64,000 nucleotides of DNA from Jiella mangrovi (GTDB taxonomy: Bacteria; Pseudomonadota; Alphaproteobacteria; Rhizobiales; Rhizobiaceae): the NCBI RefSeq assembly GCF_017815135.1, contig NZ_JAGJCF010000009.1, positions 62,001 to 126,000 of the forward strand, read 5' to 3'. Below, piece by piece: positions 61,472-64,000 of this stretch. The stretch's first letter is position 1, and every line of letters begins with the position of its first letter. A program made the position numbers and the translations under genes. The notes under the pieces were generated by a model that worked only from the letters and a program-made list of their open reading frames with translations, searched no databases and was not told the DNA's origin.

Positions 61472-61953
61472 AGCCCTCGGACTGAAGAGCTGAGGGGGAA
61501 GCGGCCGGTCTGCGGATCGCGACCATCAATCCGAATGTCTGTCAGGTCCTTGCCGACCGCATGACCGCATGACCGCATTGAGAGCGAGGGCCTCCGGCGC
61601 ATCGGTCTGCGACAGCAGCTACTCAGGTCTCGTCGGGCCATCGCGTGTCGCCGTCACCGCAGCGAAAATCTCGTCGACGAGCCCGTCCTCATGATAGCGG
61701 CCGGCAACGAAAGCCGCCGCGAACACCCCGCACACGACAAGCGCATCGCATGATAGGCGCAAAGCCCCGTTCGTCCGACGGTTTCGCCGTCGCAAACGTG
61801 CGGGTGTGTGAGTTTTGACATGTCGCGGGGCCATGACGACAGTGTCGCCGCCAAAGGCGAAGGGTTCATGGAGATGATCGCTAAGATCCGAGCAATCCGA
61901 CTGCCGGTTTTGCGCAGAACTCCGGACCGGCCCGAGGGCGCGAGCCGATCTGG
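61472..61953. other. Intergenic region between convergent genes
   Basis: These 482 bases separate the HWE kinase from the TerC gene. Apart from one doubtful small minus-strand frame (61619-61834), nothing is supported: no stem-loop with T-tract, RNA gene or repeat was recognised. Confidence 0.5.
61619..61834 (-). CDS. Doubtful small membrane protein
   Basis: This possible 71-residue product has an Arg-rich N terminus, one predicted membrane segment (ALVVCGVFAAAFVAG) and a tail RYHEDGLVDEIFAAVTATR. Codons in the second half look coding-like, but there is no clear ribosome site, no recognised family, and competing open frames overlap it. It may be an artefact of base composition. Confidence 0.28.
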   Translation of the reverse strand: MAPRHVKTHTPARLRRRNRRTNGALRLSCDALVVCGVFAAAFVAGRYHEDGLVDEIFAAVTATRDGPTRPE

Positions 61954-62787
61954 CTACGTCACCGTCGGCGGGCTTCCATGCACCTGCGCCGGGACCTTGC
62001 GCGGCTCGTCGGTCGTGCCGCCCTCGGCCGTTCGCGCCGCCGCCTTCTTCTCGGCGTCGAGGCGGCGTTTGCGCTTGGCGAGGATGTTCAGAGCCTCGAC
62101 GAGCGCCGAGAAGGCCATGGCAGCATAGATGTAGCCCTTCGGGACATGAAAGCCGAGCCCGTCCGCGATCAGCGTCATGCCGATCATCAGAAGGAAGCCG
62201 AGGGCGAGCATGACGACCGTCGGATTGGCTTCGATGAAGCGCGACAGCGGCCCCGAAGCGACGAGCATCAGGATCACGGCGGTCACGACGGCGATCACCA
62301 TGATGCCGACCTCGTCGGTCATGCCGACGGCGGTGATGATCGAATCGATCGAGAAGACGAGATCGAGGATGAGGATCTGAACGATGACCGCGCTCATGGT
62401 CACGGTCGCGGCCTTCGAGACCATCGTGTCCTTGTGGTCCTCCGGATCGACCGAATGGTGGATCTCCTTGGTCGCCTTCCAGACAAGGAACAGGCCGCCG
62501 GCGATCAGGATCAGGTCGCGCCAGGAAAAGCCGTGGCCGAAGAGTTCGAAGATCGGCTCGGTCAGCTGGACGATGAAGGCGACGGTCGAGAGCAGCCCGA
62601 GGCGCAAGATCAGCGCGCAGCCAATGCCGATGCGCCGGGCCGTCGCCCGCTTCTCCTCGGGAAGCTTGTTCGACAGGATCGAGATGAAGACGAGATTGTC
62701 GATGCCGAGAACGATTTCCATGATCACGAGCGTGAGCAAGGCCACGTAAGCGGTCGGATCGGCGAGAAAGGCGAACATGTCGGCCAT
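61954..62787 (-). CDS. TerC family integral membrane protein
   Basis: This polytopic protein of 277 residues has the TerC hallmarks [21 protein letters not shown] and [20 protein letters not shown], whose acidic residues lie in membrane helices. A charged C-terminal tail ([18 protein letters not shown]) is cytoplasmic. Family members have been linked to tellurite resistance and manganese export or metal loading of exported proteins; the ion here is unproven. ATG 62787 has TGGAG upstream; the longer frame to 63309 overlaps the neighbour and is spurious. Confidence 0.92.
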   Translation of the reverse strand: MADMFAFLADPTAYVALLTLVIMEIVLGIDNLVFISILSNKLPEEKRATARRIGIGCALILRLGLLSTVAFIVQLTEPIFELFGHGFSWRDLILIAGGLFLVWKATKEIHHSVDPEDHKDTMVSKAATVTMSAVIVQILILDLVFSIDSIITAVGMTDEVGIMVIAVVTAVILMLVASGPLSRFIEANPTVVMLALGFLLMIGMTLIADGLGFHVPKGYIYAAMAFSALVEALNILAKRKRRLDAEKKAAARTAEGGTTDEPRKVPAQVHGSPPTVT

Positions 62788-62881
62788 CGGGGCTCCAGGG
62801 CGCGAGGTGGTCGAGTGCCCGCCGGATGCTGTGGCGGATTGGCTTAAACTGTAGTCGCTCGCGACAAATGCCAGAGCAGCG

Positions 62882-63703
62882 TTACCAGAAATCCGGCCGC
62901 TGTTCCTGAAGACGCGGCCCGATCCTGAGCGGCGAGACCTTTTCGGCCAGCCCGGTGCGGTCGGAAATCTCGACGGCGAGGCCGGCAATGGTCGCCGGAC
63001 CCTGCGCGGCCTCGAACCGTCCGCGCGGCACCTTGGTGACGAAGCGGTTGAGCGGCTCTTCTTTTTCCATGCCGAGGGAAGAATCATAGTCGCCGCACAT
63101 GCCGGCATCGGATTGATAGGCCGTGCCGCCGGACAGGATCTGATGGTCGGCGGTGGGAACGTGGGTGTGGGTGCCGACGACGACGCTGGCACGCCCGTCG
63201 AGGAAATGGCCCATCGCCTGCTTCTCGCTCGTCGCCTCGGCATGAAAGTCGAGGATGATCGCGTCGGCCTGTTCGCCGAGCGGGCAGGAGGCGACGAGAT
63301 TGTCGGCACATGCGAAGGGGTCGTCGAGATCGGGCGACATGAACACCCGGCCCATGATGTTGGAGACGAGAACGCGGGCGCCGTTCCTGGCTTCGTAGAG
63401 GCCGGAGCCGTTGCCCGGCGCGCCCCTCGGATAGTTCAGCGGGCGCAGGAAGCGCTCTTCGCGCGGCGCGAAGGCCAGCGCCTCGCGCTGGTCCCACACG
63501 TGGTTGCCGGTGGTGACGACATCGGCGCCGGCGCTGAGCGTTTCGTTGAAGATTTCCTCGGTGATGCCGAAGCCCCCCGCCGAGTTTTCGCCGTTGACCA
63601 CGACGAAATCCAGCCGGTAGTCGGCAACGAGGCCGGGGAGGGCGGCAAACACCGCATTGCGGCCGGAGCGGCCGACCATGTCACCGAGAAACAGAAATCG
63701 CAT
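62882..63703 (-). CDS. YmdB/TIGR00282-type metallophosphoesterase
   Basis: This protein of 273 residues has a binuclear metal site spread over [43 protein letters not shown] and [10 protein letters not shown]. The best-known homologue, Bacillus YmdB, hydrolyses 2',3'-cyclic nucleotide monophosphates and affects RNA turnover and biofilm decisions. ATG 63703 (MRFLFLGD) is preferred over the upstream in-frame start at 63733. In many alphaproteobacteria this gene neighbours yebC; here they are 9 kb apart. It is on the same strand as terC, 94 bases upstream. Confidence 0.93.
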   Translation of the reverse strand: MRFLFLGDMVGRSGRNAVFAALPGLVADYRLDFVVVNGENSAGGFGITEEIFNETLSAGADVVTTGNHVWDQREALAFAPREERFLRPLNYPRGAPGNGSGLYEARNGARVLVSNIMGRVFMSPDLDDPFACADNLVASCPLGEQADAIILDFHAEATSEKQAMGHFLDGRASVVVGTHTHVPTADHQILSGGTAYQSDAGMCGDYDSSLGMEKEEPLNRFVTKVPRGRFEAAQGPATIAGLAVEISDRTGLAEKVSPLRIGPRLQEQRPDFW

Positions 63704-63956
63704 CAGCTCGTCTTGGCACGTTTGCCTGATCAAACTTCTCGATAGACCGTTTGGCTTCCGGACGCGAGCCCGGCCGGTTCATTCCGTCACATGCAGCAAA
63801 TTTTTGACCGACGGACAGCGAACCGCGACCCCGCTCGTCGAGCGTCCGGATCTGCTTGCGACATTTGGCCTTTGCAAAATTCGACGATCGATCATGAAAA
63901 AGTCCCCGGTCTGGCGCTATTGGCCGTCGGCGTTTCGGGCAGACGGAACGGGGGAC

Positions 63957-64000
63957 ATGCGGCTTGATCGGCAGGCCCTTTTCGTTCGAGATCGGGCGGG
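63957..64000 (+). CDS. Possible start of a gene running off the window
   Basis: An ATG at 63957 preceded by GGGGGA opens a frame (MRLDRQALFVRDRAG) that continues to the window edge. Only 14 codons are visible, so identity cannot be judged. The preceding 63704-63956 holds no other gene and probably carries the promoters of this and the metallophosphoesterase gene. Confidence 0.3.
   Translation, partial: MRLDRQALFVRDRA

Overview
The window is about 64 kb of high-GC, gene-dense chromosome-like sequence from an alphaproteobacterium, most likely of the order Hyphomicrobiales (Rhizobiales). This rests on the chvE-gguA-gguB-type sugar transporter, the alphaproteobacterial style of the urease, MetH, LepA, HWE-kinase and BLUF genes, and the many long antisense shadow frames typical of such GC content. 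The genus cannot be fixed from sequence reading alone. No rRNA, tRNA, CRISPR array, insertion sequence or replication origin was seen.

Layout. 1-3.9 kb: 3' end of an RND efflux adaptor plus its pump, closed by a clear terminator. 4.0-11.4 kb: a FadR/GntR-type regulator followed by a sugar operon (ChvE-like binding protein, GguA/GguB-like ABC transporter, galactose/arabinose 1-dehydrogenase, KDGal kinase, KDPGal aldolase), i.e. most of an oxidative (De Ley-Doudoroff) galactose route without its lactonase and dehydratase. 11.4-16.5 kb: D-amino-acid transaminase, a J-domain-like protein, an isolated ureD-ureA pair, a MarR-GNAT fusion behind a perfect 20-bp palindrome, a DUF1810 protein and a small exported protein. 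16.6-20.3 kb: a 1210-residue secreted kexin/subtilisin-like protease with RTX repeats. 20.5-26.4 kb: an unknown small protein, cobalamin-dependent methionine synthase, a PepSY-like protein and ferredoxin-NADP reductase.

26.4-38.3 kb is the first highlight. It is an eight-gene minus-strand operon: binding protein, two permeases, ATPase, GH31 glycosidase, SMP-30 lactonase, SDR dehydrogenase and a GH31 enzyme carrying all the sulfoquinovosidase residues. A divergent TauE/SafE anion exporter lies next to it. Together these look like uptake and first steps of catabolism of the plant sulfolipid headgroup sulfoquinovose, with a second, unexplained glycosidase built in.

38.5-41.9 kb holds a broken gene fragment, a small conserved unknown protein, a DUF2283/DUF4258 toxin-antitoxin-like pair, lepA and ruvC. 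42.1-43.9 kb holds a serine hydrolase and a Uma2-type nuclease-fold protein. 44.2-47.1 kb is the second highlight: a compact, visibly more A/T-rich three-gene cassette of a PD-(D/E)XK nuclease (sce7726-like), an sce7725-like protein and a HEPN/zinc-RES domain protein. It looks like an acquired, poorly described conflict or defence system.

47.2-54.2 kb: an orphan DIT1/PvcA-type isocyanide synthase-like gene with a nine-G tract near its end, a LysR regulator with a divergent aldo-keto reductase, a PRISE-type reductase with a divergent HxlR regulator, a lone AAA ATPase and YebC. 54.8-63.7 kb: two tandem sulfotransferase-like paralogues, a GFA-family protein, a BLUF photoreceptor, a TPR protein, an exported metallo-beta-lactamase-fold protein, a GAF-PAS-HWE histidine kinase, a TerC-family membrane protein and a YmdB-type metallophosphoesterase.
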